A stretch of 64,000 nucleotides of DNA from Armatimonadota bacterium (lineage in GTDB: Bacteria > Armatimonadota > Zipacnadia > JAUWAU01), in NCBI GenBank assembly GCA_030601885.1, contig JAUWAU010000014.1, positions 62,001 to 126,000 of the forward strand. Reading direction: 5' to 3'. Below the pieces are notes generated by a model that searched no databases, was not told the DNA's origin, and saw only the letters and a program-made list of their open reading frames with translations. A program made the translations under genes and the position numbers. Positions 33,291 through 43,778 of the stretch are shown piece after piece. Numbering within the stretch: the stretch's first letter is position 1; every line of letters starts with the position of its first letter.

Positions 33291-34739
33291 ATGCAGACAG
33301 ATCGTCGTGGCTTTCTGAGGGCGATTGGCGCGGGCGCATCCCTGGCGGCCACGAGAGGTGTGTTGGCTGTGGACTCGACCCACTCGGCAACACCTAACAT
33401 CGTTCTATGCATGGCCGACGACCAGGGATGGGGCGACATGGCCTACAACGGTCATCCCGTGCTGAGGACCCCAAACTTCGACGCCATGGCCGCCTCCGCA
33501 TTGCGCTTCGATCGCTTCTACGCCGCCGCCCCCGTCTGCTCTCCCACCCGCGGGAGCGTCATGACCGGGCGCCACCCGAACCGCTTCGGCTGCTTCAAGT
33601 GGGGTCATACGCTTCGCCCACAGGAGATCACCATTGCCGAAGCCCTGAAGACCGCCGGATATGTGACCGGCCATTTCGGAAAGTGGCATCTTGGCTCCGT
33701 CCGCCGGGGGAGCCCGGTGAATCCCGGCGCCAGCGGCTTCGATGAGTGGCTCTCGGCCCCCAACTTCTTCGACAACGACCCCATTCTCAGCCGCGAGGGC
33801 GTGGCGGTGCAGACCGAGGGCGAGAGCTCCATGGTCACCGTTGACGCCGCACTCGAGTTCATCCGGAAGCACGCCGAGAGCCCGCGGCCGTTCCTGGCCG
33901 TCGTCTGGTTCGGCTCTCCGCACTCGCCGCACGTGGCGGTCGAGCAAGACCGCGCGCTCTACGCGGACCAGGAGGAGAAGCTGCAGCACTTCTACGGCGA
34001 GATCACCGGCATGGATCGCGCCTTTGGCAAGCTGCGACAGGAGCTCCGTGCCCTGGGCATCCACGAGAACACGATCCTCTGGTATTGCAGCGACAACGGT
34101 GGCCTCCGTGGACTCGGCGCCACCGGCGGACGCGGTCACAAGGGCCAGGTCTACGAGGGCGGGCTGCGTGTTCCGGCGATCCTTGACTGGCCCGCACGCA
34201 TCCCGGGGCCGCGGAACACCGACGTGCCCGGCAACACCTCCGACATCTATCCCACGCTCCTGGAGATCGTGGGCGTGCGAATGGCTGGCCAACCGCCGCT
34301 GGACGGGCTGAGCCTCGTTCCCCTGCTCCACGGGGAGATGACTGCGCGACCGGAGCCGATGGGGTTCTGGGACCATCCGACTCCCGGCATCGGGACACCG
34401 AGCGTCGAGTGGATGTCCGAGCTTCTTGAGGCCCAGAGGGCAGGCAGTGAGCCCAGCGACACTTCTCGCCTGCGCCTGGATGCTGCGGACATCACCCAGC
34501 AGCATCCCGAGGACGCGTTTCCGGGGCACGCGGCGTGGCTCGATTGGCCGTGGAAATTGCACCGGATCCACGGGAAGACGGGCGACGTTGGGCTGGAGCT
34601 GTACAATCTCGCCGAGGACCCTGCCGAGGAACACGATGTTGTCCCGCAACACCCTGATCGGACGGGGGCCATGAAGTCCGAGCTCGAAGGCTGGCTGGCA
34701 TCTGTCGTTCGCAGCCTCAACGGCGCGGACTACCGGTAG
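33291..34739 (+). CDS. Tat-exported sulfatase (type I, formylglycine)
   Basis: 482 residues from ATG 33291, chosen because GGGAGG lies six bases upstream. Residues 1-25 form a Tat signal (RRGFLRAIGAGASLA). The sulfatase signature CSPTRGSVMTGRHPNR supplies the Cys that is converted to formylglycine; the metal ligands ADDQGWGD at the start and CSDNGGLRG later agree. It hydrolyses sulfate esters, likely of a sulfated glycan, in the periplasm. It follows purL by about 210 bp and precedes a UroD-like gene. Confidence 0.93.
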   Translation: MQTDRRGFLRAIGAGASLAATRGVLAVDSTHSATPNIVLCMADDQGWGDMAYNGHPVLRTPNFDAMAASALRFDRFYAAAPVCSPTRGSVMTGRHPNRFGCFKWGHTLRPQEITIAEALKTAGYVTGHFGKWHLGSVRRGSPVNPGASGFDEWLSAPNFFDNDPILSREGVAVQTEGESSMVTVDAALEFIRKHAESPRPFLAVVWFGSPHSPHVAVEQDRALYADQEEKLQHFYGEITGMDRAFGKLRQELRALGIHENTILWYCSDNGGLRGLGATGGRGHKGQVYEGGLRVPAILDWPARIPGPRNTDVPGNTSDIYPTLLEIVGVRMAGQPPLDGLSLVPLLHGEMTARPEPMGFWDHPTPGIGTPSVEWMSELLEAQRAGSEPSDTSRLRLDAADITQQHPEDAFPGHAAWLDWPWKLHRIHGKTGDVGLELYNLAEDPAEEHDVVPQHPDRTGAMKSELEGWLASVVRSLNGADYR

Positions 34740-34902
34740 GCGGCCAGAGCGCCACGCAACTCGGCCCACGCGTCCGGGCAAGGCCTGGCGAGATCCCGGT
34801 CCGCAGACCGCGACTACCAGGAGATGCGCCTTCGGCTGAAGGGCGCGTAACCCCTCGACCCATCGTCTCTACGTTGCCGGCGCAGCAAGAGAGCAACCTA
34901 CT

Positions 34903-36186
34903 ATGGAGATCTCGTCACAAGACCGGGGCATGCTGAGGTCGCTGGCGGAGAGAGTCGCCGAGATTGCCGCATTGCCTGAACAGGAGGAGAAGCGGGAGCT
35001 GTGGCGGCGGCTCAACCAACTCGATGCCGTTCGGCCCATGGTGCACATCTACCAAGTCCCGTGGTCCGAGATCCGGCTGGCCGAAGATGAAAGCCTGTCC
35101 ATCCGCTGCCAGGATGGCTTCTGCCGAAGCGTCGAATGGCAACTGCGTCAGACCATCCACCAATGGGAGAACTTCCCCGGCGACATGGTGGTCGAGCCCG
35201 TGTTCCGGCAGGAGCCCGTGTTGAGGGGGGACGACTTCGGCATCCAGGTCCAGGAAGACACGATCCCGCAGCGCGGCTTCAGGTCCGTCGAAAGCTCGAT
35301 CCGGTCGCACGAGTATCACGCTCAGATCAAAGATGACAGCGACATCGAGAAGATCCGCATTCCGGACATCACCTGCGACGAAGCGCAGACCCGCGCGCAA
35401 ACGCAGGTCCTCGAGGACGCGTTCGACGGTCTCCTGAGCGTGGTGCCTGGCGTCCGGTTCGGCCGGTACAACATCGCGCCCTGGGACAGACTCGTACAGT
35501 GGACGGGCGTGGCGGAGATTCTGACGGATCTCGCGTTGCGCCCGGACTACGTCCACGCGCTGATGGACCGGCTCACGACGGCCCATGAAGCTCGTCTCGA
35601 TCAGTATGCGGCTCTCGGTCTACTCGCCCTGAACAACACCAACGAAATCGTGGGCCAGGGAGGACTCGGCTACACGGACGAGCTGCCGGGCAATGACTTC
35701 GATCCCGAGCACGTCGGGTACCACGACCTCTGGGGCGGCGGCATGGCGCAGATCTTTTCCGCGGTCTCTCCGGACATGCATCGGGAGTTTGCGTTGCAGT
35801 ACGAAGCCCGGTGTCTCCGTCGCTTTGCGCGGGTGTACTACGGCTGCTGCGAGCCGCTCCACCTGAAGGTGGACGTCGTGCGGGAGATGCTCCCGAACGT
35901 GCGGAAGGTCTCCATGAGCCCGACGGCCAACCATCAGATCGGCGCTCAGGCGGTCGGCAACACGCTGGTGTACTCCGCCAAACCGAATCCCGCGTACATC
36001 GCCACCGACGATTGGCAGCCGGAGCTGGTGCGAGATGAGCTGCGGGGGATCCTCGAGGTCACGGCCCGACGGGGATGCCACGTGGAGCTGATCCTGAAGG
36101 ACATCTCCACCATCCGCTGCGAGCCCAGGCGGCTGACGGAGTGGTCCGCCATCGCCGGGGAAGTGGCCGAAGCATACAGCCGGTGA
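34903..36186 (+). CDS. uroporphyrinogen decarboxylase-like protein
   Basis: 427 residues with the UroD-superfamily barrel in its C-terminal half: GYHDLWGGGMAQIFSAVSPD, FARVYYGCCEPLHLKVDVV and LPNVRKVSMSPTANHQIGA. The N-terminal half is divergent. The CEPLHLK segment occupies the place of a metal or substrate ligand in MtaA-type proteins. It is a second UroD-like gene of the window, unrelated in detail to the one at 15598. Substrate unknown. No good ribosome site is visible before ATG 34903. Confidence 0.75.
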   Translation: MEISSQDRGMLRSLAERVAEIAALPEQEEKRELWRRLNQLDAVRPMVHIYQVPWSEIRLAEDESLSIRCQDGFCRSVEWQLRQTIHQWENFPGDMVVEPVFRQEPVLRGDDFGIQVQEDTIPQRGFRSVESSIRSHEYHAQIKDDSDIEKIRIPDITCDEAQTRAQTQVLEDAFDGLLSVVPGVRFGRYNIAPWDRLVQWTGVAEILTDLALRPDYVHALMDRLTTAHEARLDQYAALGLLALNNTNEIVGQGGLGYTDELPGNDFDPEHVGYHDLWGGGMAQIFSAVSPDMHREFALQYEARCLRRFARVYYGCCEPLHLKVDVVREMLPNVRKVSMSPTANHQIGAQAVGNTLVYSAKPNPAYIATDDWQPELVRDELRGILEVTARRGCHVELILKDISTIRCEPRRLTEWSAIAGEVAEAYSR

Positions 36187-36361
36187 CGCTTGTCTCGGCC
36201 ATCTGCGCGCGTTGGGCGGCGAGCAAGAGCATCGAACCCGACCAGGCTCTGTAGCTCTGACCCGAGCGAAAGAGCGGAGGAGAACAAAGACGCCGCGGAC
36301 AACGAAGTGGCGTCTCGAATGACTGACCGTTCAACCACTTCCGGCTCGGCAAGGAGAAGCG

Positions 36362-38377
36362 ATGAGCGAACTGCGCCTCGACCATTGGAGCATGCCGGGG
36401 GCTGAGCTGGGGCCCGAGAATCCTCTGCCGCCCCTGGCCCCGGCTGGAGATGTGCATGCCTCTGTGACGATGGCCGCCGACATCCCGGAGGAGGACCAGC
36501 GCTACCTGGGGTACGGGCGGGTGGCAAGCTGCCTGCCGTACCTCATGCAGGATGGCTACCGCCGCCACTTGCAGCCAATGACGTTCCGCACGGCCGTCCT
36601 GGAGAACGACATCCTGCGCGCCACCTTCCTGCTCGAGCTGGGCGGGCGGCTTTGGTCCCTGCTGCACAAACCCAGTGGCCGCGAGCTTCTGGAGGTCAAC
36701 CCGGTCTTCCAGCCGGCGAACCTGGCCATCCGCAACGCCTGGTTCAGTGGCGGGGTCGAGTGGAACATCGGCATACGCGGTCACTGCCCGTTTACCTGCT
36801 CCCCCCTCTTCGCTGCTCGCGTCGAGGGCGCCGACGGCAGCGCCGTCCTAAGGCTTTACGAGTGGGAGCGGGTGCGCCAGGTGCCGTTTCAGCTCGACGC
36901 CTATCTCCCCGACGGATCGCCGGTGCTCTTCGTCCGGGTGCGGATTGCGAATCCGCACGACCGGGAAGTGCCCATGTACTGGTGGTCCAACATGGCCGTG
37001 CCCGAGACGCCGGAAACGCGGGTCCTGGTCCCGGCCGACCATGCCTATCGCTTCGCCTACGCTCGCGGGCTGAAGCGGGTGCCGATCCCTGAGCACGACG
37101 GGTTGGATGCCTCGTACCCGACCCGCGTGCCGCGCTCGATGGACTTCTTCTTCCGTATTCCCGATGATCAGCGGCCCTGGATCGCGGCGTTGGACGGGGA
37201 GGGTCGAGGCCTCGGGCAAACCTCGACACCGCTGCTCAAGGGTCGCAAGCTGTTCGTCTGGGGCAGCGGTCCCGGCGGGAGGCGCTGGCAGGAGTTCCTC
37301 GCGCAGCCCGGCAGTGCGTACATAGAGATCCAGGCGGGCCTGGCCCGCACGCAGGCCGAGCACCTGCCGATGCCCGCCGGCGCTGAGTGGGAGTGGCTGG
37401 AGGCGTACGGCCTCGTGGAGGCCGATGCGGAGGCGGTGCACGGCCCCGAGTGGGAACGGGCGCAGCGAGCGGTGGAGGAGCAGCTAGATGCTCTCATCCC
37501 CAGAGCCCGGCTCGATGCGGAGTTCGAGCGCGGAGCGAGGATCGCCCGCCGGGCGCCGGTGGAGCTCCTGCACCGCGGCTCGGGGTGGGGGGCGCTGGAG
37601 CGGCTGCGGCGGGAGGCCGCCGGAGAGCCCCCGTTCTGCGGCGCTGAGCTGATCTTCGACGAGGCCTGCCTCGGGGAAGCGCAGGAGCCATGGCAGCGAC
37701 TCCTGCACACCGGGGAGCTGCCGCGCGCAGATCCTGGCACACCTCCGCGGTCCTACCTGGTGCAGCCTGAGTGGCGTGAGCTGCTCGAGGAGAGCCTGCG
37801 ACGCGAACGCAGCGCGCATTGGCTCGCCTGGCTGCACTTGGGCGTGATGCGCTACCACGCCGGTGACCGCGACGGAGCGCGGGAGGCGTGGGACCGAGCC
37901 CAAGGCCTCGACGAGACCCCCTGGGCCTTGCGGAACCTCGCCGTGCTCGCCCGCGAGGACGAGCAGCACGACCGGGCAGCAGACCTGTTGCTCGCCGCCG
38001 CACGCCTGCAGCCGGACCTGCAGGCGCTGGTGGTCGAGTGCGGGAGAGTCTTGCTCGCCTCCGCGCGCGCCGGTGACTGGCTGGCCCTACTCCGTGGGGT
38101 GCCGGAGCCCGTGCGCTCCACCGGCCGCGTGGTGCTGCTTGAGGGGCAGGCGGCACTCTTGACCGGCGACCTGGCCACGGTCGAGCGGGTGCTCGATGAA
38201 ACACGAGAGATCGACGACCTGCGCGAGGGCGAGCGTTCGCTCAGCGACCTCTGGTACGGCCTGCATGAGCAGCGCCTGAGCGCGGCTGAGGGCGTGCCGG
38301 TAGACGACGCACTGCGGGCCCGGGTGCGCCGCGAGTTCCCGCCGCCCTCCCGCCTCGACTTCCGCATGCGCACCTGA
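36362..38377 (+). CDS. DUF5107 protein with TPR-like C-terminus
   Basis: 671 residues preceded by AAGGAG. Residues about 70-340 match DUF5107, a galactose-mutarotase-like beta-sandwich: ATFLLELGGRLWSLLHKPSG, NPVFQPANLAIRNAWFSGGVEWNIG and VPMYWWSNMAVPET. The C-terminal 250 residues contain helical TPR-type repeats (AWLHLGVMRYHAGDRDGAREAWDRA). Such proteins may bind or epimerise sugars and are common next to sulfatases and sugar-handling genes. No signal peptide. Confidence 0.85.
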   Translation: MSELRLDHWSMPGAELGPENPLPPLAPAGDVHASVTMAADIPEEDQRYLGYGRVASCLPYLMQDGYRRHLQPMTFRTAVLENDILRATFLLELGGRLWSLLHKPSGRELLEVNPVFQPANLAIRNAWFSGGVEWNIGIRGHCPFTCSPLFAARVEGADGSAVLRLYEWERVRQVPFQLDAYLPDGSPVLFVRVRIANPHDREVPMYWWSNMAVPETPETRVLVPADHAYRFAYARGLKRVPIPEHDGLDASYPTRVPRSMDFFFRIPDDQRPWIAALDGEGRGLGQTSTPLLKGRKLFVWGSGPGGRRWQEFLAQPGSAYIEIQAGLARTQAEHLPMPAGAEWEWLEAYGLVEADAEAVHGPEWERAQRAVEEQLDALIPRARLDAEFERGARIARRAPVELLHRGSGWGALERLRREAAGEPPFCGAELIFDEACLGEAQEPWQRLLHTGELPRADPGTPPRSYLVQPEWRELLEESLRRERSAHWLAWLHLGVMRYHAGDRDGAREAWDRAQGLDETPWALRNLAVLAREDEQHDRAADLLLAAARLQPDLQALVVECGRVLLASARAGDWLALLRGVPEPVRSTGRVVLLEGQAALLTGDLATVERVLDETREIDDLREGERSLSDLWYGLHEQRLSAAEGVPVDDALRARVRREFPPPSRLDFRMRT

Positions 38378-38500
38378 GAGACCTCCGCCGCGCCGGCCGA
38401 AGGCGCCGCGTAGGGCGCCTGTTGCCCATGGAGAGATGCCGCCGCCGCCAGGATCTCGCCCCAAGCGTCGCTGATGCCAGAGCACCAAGGAGAGTAGAGG

Positions 38501-41500
38501 ATGATCGCCGCCATGCTGATCTCGTTTCTCGCCGCGTCCGCACCTGCAAGCGCCGGGCCGAAGGCCCTGCTTGTCGCCCCGGAAGGCAACTATGTGGCAC
38601 GCGCGCTGGCCGCCCTGGGGACGCCGCACGAGCGCATCGACCCCCGGCAGTACCGAACTGTCTCGCCGTTCGACCACGATGTCATCGTCTGGGGCTTCGA
38701 TCAGACGCGGGTGCCCCTCCGGGCCGAGCCGGAGGTCATCGACGCCTTCGTACGAAGCGGCGGCGTACTGCTGGCGTTCCGTGCCAACGAGGAGGACCCC
38801 TGGCTGCCGGCTCCTCTGGCTCGCGACAAGGCCTATGCGTTCGGGAAGATCCTCGAGCCCGAGCATCCCATCTTCACGACGCCCCACAAGTTCACCGACG
38901 GCCTCATGCGCGAGGTCCACGGCGGCAGCATCTATCGCGCCTTCTTCGACCTGGGGGAGGGCTGGCTGCCACTGGTGAGCGCCGGCGCCGAGCAGGCCTG
39001 GGACAAGACCGGAGCCCGCGACGACGGCGAGCACTACGGCATTGTGGAGCTGCCTCGCGGCGAGGGCCGGATCATCCTGGTCCAGATGATCCCCAGCTAT
39101 CACTGGTTCCACGACAGCGACGGCGACGCGAGCTGCGCCGGGGCCAGGTTCTTCGAGAACTTGGTTCACTACGCCCTCAGCAGCGCGCCGGCTCGTGCTG
39201 CGTCCCGCCCGCGGCGCAGGATGCCTGAGGGGTACCACACGGATATTGAAGGCTTCACGGCCCTGCCGCAGCGCGGCGACGGCCTCCCGCTGGACGATCG
39301 CGCGTGGCGCTTCACCTCCAAGGGCCCCTATACGATGAAGGTGGACCGCCGCGGCGTGCTCACCTTCACCCACGCTGACACGCCGAGCAGAGCTGGAAGC
39401 TTCGCGCAGCTCGCCCGCGAGATCGAGATTCCCCAGCACGCGGGCACCGTGACGCTCCGGTGGTACGAGTCGGACACATACTGCGGCGGGCGGGAGCGGA
39501 TTCTTGGCGGGGAGCGCCATGGCGAGACGGCGCTGGAGAACTACAAGCGCGGCATGCGGTTTGCGCGAGTGCTCGTGAACGGCGAGCCCGTCTGGGAGCA
39601 GGACGTGCTGGGCCGCAACCCACAGCCGGCGAGCCAACGCGTTCGGACGGCGGACATCACCGACGCGATCCGCAAGGCGAAGGGGAAGTGCGAGCTTGCG
39701 CTTCGTGTTGAGGACAGGGAGGGATCGGCGGACGAGCCATTCGCCATCGACGTGTTCTTCGCGACGGTGGAGGTGATACTCGATCTCCGGCGAGCCCCGG
39801 CCGCGGAGATGTTCGAGGCCAAGGGCTTCACGGCCGCCGCGGACGGCCGGCTGAAGCTCACCGGGCCCAGGGGCTCTCTCGCCACTCGCCACTACGGCCC
39901 GGCCGGACCGTATGTTGTGGCGGTTCGCCTGCGCGACGGGCACGCCGGCCAGTCGCAGTTGCGCGTCCTGGCCGGTGACAGGCGCATCGCTATGTGGAAG
40001 CTGACGGCGGACGATCATCGGGTGTACTGGGCCGTCTCGGAGCCAGCGGAGCTGCCGGCGGGCGTGCCGGTGCGAATCGAGATCAACCGGGACGACGACG
40101 AGGAGGTCGAGATCCACGAGGCGGCAATCATCGCCGAACGACTGCTGGCCCAACCGACCGAGTTGGGTGAACCGCCCGCGGCTGGCGGCCGGGGCGCAGC
40201 GCACGTGCGCTTCCCGCTCACCCTCCGTGAGACCGCGGGCGCGGGGCGCGCTGACGAGGTCACGGCGCAGGGCATCCCTTTCCCAGTGCGCTGCCTTCCG
40301 AAGGGCGAGCACCTGCGGGTGACCGGGCCCGACGGAGCGCCCGTGCCGGTTCAGACGCGCACGATCGCGCGCTGGCCGGACGGCAGCGCTAAGATGCTGT
40401 TGCTTGCATTTCCCGCGACGGTCGCAGCCGGCGAGACGGCGACGTACACGGTGGAGGCGGGTGAGGGCGTCGAGCCAGTCCCCGTGGTGGACGCCCTTAC
40501 GCTGAGCGAGGAGGCGGGGCTGCTGCGGATCGACACGGGGGCCATCGCCGTCACCGTCAGCACGACGAACGGACGCGTCGTGGACGATGTGCGGCGCGGC
40601 GGCCGGTTGCTTAAGCGAGCCGACGAGGTCTGGGAACTCGTGCTCGTTGACGAACATGGCCGAGCGGTCGCCAGCGGCGGACCGACGGTGACCGAGACGC
40701 AGATCGTCGATGCCGGGCCCCTTCGGGCGCTGGTCGTGCGGAAGGGGTCGCTGGCCGACGGTCAGGGCACGCTGGTAGACTACCGGATGACGCTGGAGGC
40801 CACCGCCGGATCGGATCACCTGCGGCTCGAGGCGACCATCATCAACCGCGAGGACACCGCAGAGGTCTATCTCAAGCGCTGGTCACTGCAGCTCGCCCGA
40901 CCGGACGCGGCACGCGGACTGGTCCGGCTCGGGCTGGCTGAGACGCACGCCGCCAACGCCGGTGCGGTGTTGTACCAGCATCGGGAGGATCTGCTGAGCT
41001 GGACGGGGGACGATGGCGCGCGGACCCGCGCGGAGGCAAAGGCGCCGGGCTTCGTGCGCCTTCCAGGCATGGCCGCGGGGACACGCTGGTTCTGGCAGCG
41101 CTACCCTCAGGCTATCCGGTTCGAGCAGGGCGCCGTTCGGTTCGACTTCATCCCGGAGCCTCTCGACGACGGCGACCTGCCGATGCGCTGGCGCGATCGA
41201 ATGCTGGAGCAGACCGACCGGTACTCCGTCGGCGGCGTCGGCTATCCACAGTCGCCGGGCAAGATGGGACTGTTCCGGCTCGCGCAGGGCGAGGCGCTCA
41301 GCCAGGAGATGCTGTTCGTGCTCGACGGCAGGGACATCGACGAGCCGGGCGAGGCGATCTTCGCTCCGCTGGTCGCCCGGCTGCGTGCTGCGCCGGATCC
41401 GGCCTATGCCTGCTCCACGCGCGCCTTCGGAGAGCTGAGCCCCGCTGACCGGGCGAAGTACCCTCGCTACGAGACGGGCATCGACGGGCTCTACGACAGC

Positions 41501-42532
41501 TACTTGGCCAAGCGCGAGAAGCGCCGCGAGTACGGCTTCGAGAACTTCGGCGACGATACGTTCGAGTGGGGGTACGGCCCCAGCTACACGTACTGGAGCA
41601 ACAGCGAGTACGACCGCCACCACGGCTTTGCACTGCAGTACGTACGAAGCGCCGACCCGAAGTGGTGGGAGCTGTGCGAGGAGACGGCTCGGCACTACCG
41701 CGATGTGGTGCTGTGCCACCATGCGCCGCCGGGGTCGCATCGCCTCGGCGGGCCACACCATCACAATGCGACGTCCATGTGGATGCCGCAGCACGACGAG
41801 CAATACTGGATCGCCGATCACACTATGTCCGGGGCGAGCGCCGGTCATAGCTGGGTGGAGGGGATGATCGACTACTGGTTCCTGACGGGGGATCCGTGGG
41901 CGGAGGAGGTGCTCCACGAGCTGGCCGAGTGGTACTGCGACATCGTCGAGCACAATCGGTACGGCGCCGGAGGCCAGGAGCGCGGGCCAGGCTGGACGCT
42001 CATCGCCATCTCGGCGCTGACGAACGCCATCGACGGGGAGCGCATCCGGCAGGCGGGCTGGGCGGTCGCCGATTGGATCCTCAAGTGGCAGGACCCCATC
42101 CGCGGCGTCGCGTCGATCCCCATCTCGGAGCAGCCCAGTTACGAGGGCGGCACCAGCTTCATGCACGGCATCGTAGGGCGCGGTCTGGGTCGGTGGTATG
42201 ACGTCACGGGCGATCCTCGAGTGAAGGAGGCCGTAGTCGGCATCGCCGAGTGGATCACCACGGAGCCGATGGGCGAGATCGGGACCTTCTGGTACAAGCA
42301 GAGCCCCCACAACAGCAGGCGCTATGGGGCAACCGATCAGTGCCTCACCGCGCTGAGCTACGCGTACGACCTGACGGATGACCCGTGGTTCGCGGAGGTA
42401 ACGCGCGCGCTGATGGACCAAAGGGGCCCGGGCAGTCGCTCGATCAGTTGGTACCCGCAGACACTGGCGCACATGGCGGCGATGTTGGATCCGGCCGAGC
42501 CGACGGCGCCGGGCGATCACCCGGCCAGGTAG
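38501..42532 (+). CDS. large secreted protein with GATase-like and YetA/rhamnogalacturonan-lyase-like parts
   Basis: 1343 residues, starting just after GGAGAGTAGAGG. Signal peptide at 1-19 (MIAAMLISFLAASAPASAG). Residues about 20-225 are a Rossmann-like GATase1 domain (FRANEEDPW, ILVQMIPSYHW). From about residue 560 a region with GIPFPVRCLPKGEHLRVTG and TRTIARWPDGSAKMLLLAF resembles the PcRGLX/YetA-type RIFT barrel and the following beta-sandwich of exo-rhamnogalacturonan lyase-like proteins; the C-terminal 400 residues form an alpha-toroid (FTPSYTYWSNSEYDRHHGFA-type repeats with many Trp). It is probably exported and acts on pectic or similar polysaccharide. Confidence 0.8.
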   Translation: MIAAMLISFLAASAPASAGPKALLVAPEGNYVARALAALGTPHERIDPRQYRTVSPFDHDVIVWGFDQTRVPLRAEPEVIDAFVRSGGVLLAFRANEEDPWLPAPLARDKAYAFGKILEPEHPIFTTPHKFTDGLMREVHGGSIYRAFFDLGEGWLPLVSAGAEQAWDKTGARDDGEHYGIVELPRGEGRIILVQMIPSYHWFHDSDGDASCAGARFFENLVHYALSSAPARAASRPRRRMPEGYHTDIEGFTALPQRGDGLPLDDRAWRFTSKGPYTMKVDRRGVLTFTHADTPSRAGSFAQLAREIEIPQHAGTVTLRWYESDTYCGGRERILGGERHGETALENYKRGMRFARVLVNGEPVWEQDVLGRNPQPASQRVRTADITDAIRKAKGKCELALRVEDREGSADEPFAIDVFFATVEVILDLRRAPAAEMFEAKGFTAAADGRLKLTGPRGSLATRHYGPAGPYVVAVRLRDGHAGQSQLRVLAGDRRIAMWKLTADDHRVYWAVSEPAELPAGVPVRIEINRDDDEEVEIHEAAIIAERLLAQPTELGEPPAAGGRGAAHVRFPLTLRETAGAGRADEVTAQGIPFPVRCLPKGEHLRVTGPDGAPVPVQTRTIARWPDGSAKMLLLAFPATVAAGETATYTVEAGEGVEPVPVVDALTLSEEAGLLRIDTGAIAVTVSTTNGRVVDDVRRGGRLLKRADEVWELVLVDEHGRAVASGGPTVTETQIVDAGPLRALVVRKGSLADGQGTLVDYRMTLEATAGSDHLRLEATIINREDTAEVYLKRWSLQLARPDAARGLVRLGLAETHAANAGAVLYQHREDLLSWTGDDGARTRAEAKAPGFVRLPGMAAGTRWFWQRYPQAIRFEQGAVRFDFIPEPLDDGDLPMRWRDRMLEQTDRYSVGGVGYPQSPGKMGLFRLAQGEALSQEMLFVLDGRDIDEPGEAIFAPLVARLRAAPDPAYACSTRAFGELSPADRAKYPRYETGIDGLYDSYLAKREKRREYGFENFGDDTFEWGYGPSYTYWSNSEYDRHHGFALQYVRSADPKWWELCEETARHYRDVVLCHHAPPGSHRLGGPHHHNATSMWMPQHDEQYWIADHTMSGASAGHSWVEGMIDYWFLTGDPWAEEVLHELAEWYCDIVEHNRYGAGGQERGPGWTLIAISALTNAIDGERIRQAGWAVADWILKWQDPIRGVASIPISEQPSYEGGTSFMHGIVGRGLGRWYDVTGDPRVKEAVVGIAEWITTEPMGEIGTFWYKQSPHNSRRYGATDQCLTALSYAYDLTDDPWFAEVTRALMDQRGPGSRSISWYPQTLAHMAAMLDPAEPTAPGDHPAR

Positions 42533-42572
42533 TGCCCGCCGTCCTCCGCGAACCCCGGGGCCGCGGTCCAGC

Positions 42573-43778
42573 TCACCGGCTACCGCGTCGCGCGATCAGG
42601 CGGGAGGCTGCCGCGAGCACGAGTACCTGCATGACCATCGAGCCGGGCAGGAGCAGGACGCCGCCGCGCAGGCCGAACGCATCGCCCAGTGTGCCTATTG
42701 CCCACGGGAAGATGACGCAGCCGGCGATGCCCGCTGCGGCCAGCAGCGCAAACAGGGATGCGGAGCCGGTGGCGATGTTGTCTGACGCCAGCGCCAGGAT
42801 GGTTGGCCAAAAGCACGCCACAAACAGCCCGCTGAGAGCGAACAGCACCCATGCGCCCCACAGCCCCTCCACGAAGTACAGGCCGAGAGTGACAAGCGCG
42901 CACGCCGCGGCTGAGGCGGTCATCAGGCGCAGCGGAGTGACAAGCATCACCACACCGCTGCCGGTGAAGCGTCCGGCGGCCATGAATGCCCCGAACAGGA
43001 CCATAGTCCACGCGCCGCCGCGTGCCGAGGCCCCGAGCTCATGCTCCACGAAGTTCGGTCCCCATGATGTCAGCCCCGCCTCGCATCCACCTCCCAGTAC
43101 CATACCGATGAGCAGCGGCCAGAACAGCGGGTCCGTGAGGAAGCGTCGCGGACGACCGGCCTCCCGATGGGCGGCCTCGACCGCGGGGTAGCGGCGCGTG
43201 AGGAACAGTCCGGCGCACACGAGCGCGGGCGGCACCCACAGCCAGAATGGCAGCCGCCACGACCCGCCCGCCTGGAGGACCTCGCCCGTTGTCAGCGCTG
43301 CCAACACGAGGCCCACCGAGAACAGGCCGTTGATGATGTTGAGCACTCGCGCGGACGCGCGCGGGTTGAGCTGGGCTACCAGGGGATTGACGAGGGCCTC
43401 CATGACGCCCTTGCCCAGTCCGGAGACGGCGTTTGCACCGAGCAACGCGACATATCCGGCTGCCCGGGCGGTGGCCGCCTGGCCGGCCGCAATGAGCACC
43501 GCCCCCCAGAACAGAAAGTGTCTCTTGCCCAGGCGATCGCCCAGGTAGCCGACCACGAGGAGCGAGACCAGGAGCGCGCCCATGCGCGCGGTGGTCAGCA
43601 GCCCGCGCTGCTCGAAGTTGAGGTGCAGCTCCCTGCCGATGGCCTCCAGGCAGACGGACGGGATCGCCACGCTCGCTCCGAAGACGATCATCCCGACCGC
43701 CGAGGCAGCCATGAGGCGGGAGTACGCCACACTGGGGCGATGCTCGGCGCGGCTACTGGGAGGGGGGCTATCCGTCAT
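42573..43778 (-). CDS. major facilitator superfamily transporter
   Basis: About 401 residues from ATG 43778 with twelve expected membrane segments, among them LMAASAVGMIVFGASVAIPSV, LLVSLLVVGYLGDRLGKRHF (the MFS motif A-like loop GDRLGKR) and ALSGLFVACFWPTILALASDN. MFS permeases exchange small solutes, often sugars. It lies on the opposite strand to its neighbours, which are the lyase-like protein and a secreted toroid protein, so uptake of their products is a reasonable guess. Confidence 0.9.
   Translation of the reverse strand: MTDSPPPSSRAEHRPSVAYSRLMAASAVGMIVFGASVAIPSVCLEAIGRELHLNFEQRGLLTTARMGALLVSLLVVGYLGDRLGKRHFLFWGAVLIAAGQAATARAAGYVALLGANAVSGLGKGVMEALVNPLVAQLNPRASARVLNIINGLFSVGLVLAALTTGEVLQAGGSWRLPFWLWVPPALVCAGLFLTRRYPAVEAAHREAGRPRRFLTDPLFWPLLIGMVLGGGCEAGLTSWGPNFVEHELGASARGGAWTMVLFGAFMAAGRFTGSGVVMLVTPLRLMTASAAACALVTLGLYFVEGLWGAWVLFALSGLFVACFWPTILALASDNIATGSASLFALLAAAGIAGCVIFPWAIGTLGDAFGLRGGVLLLPGSMVMQVLVLAAASRLIARRGSR

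Noticed and set aside
38087..40819. A 910-codon minus-strand open frame opposite the lyase-like and DUF5107 genes
   Set aside because: The plus-strand products have clear family matches and normal composition; the antisense frame is low-complexity in Arg, Ala and Leu, as GC-rich shadows are.
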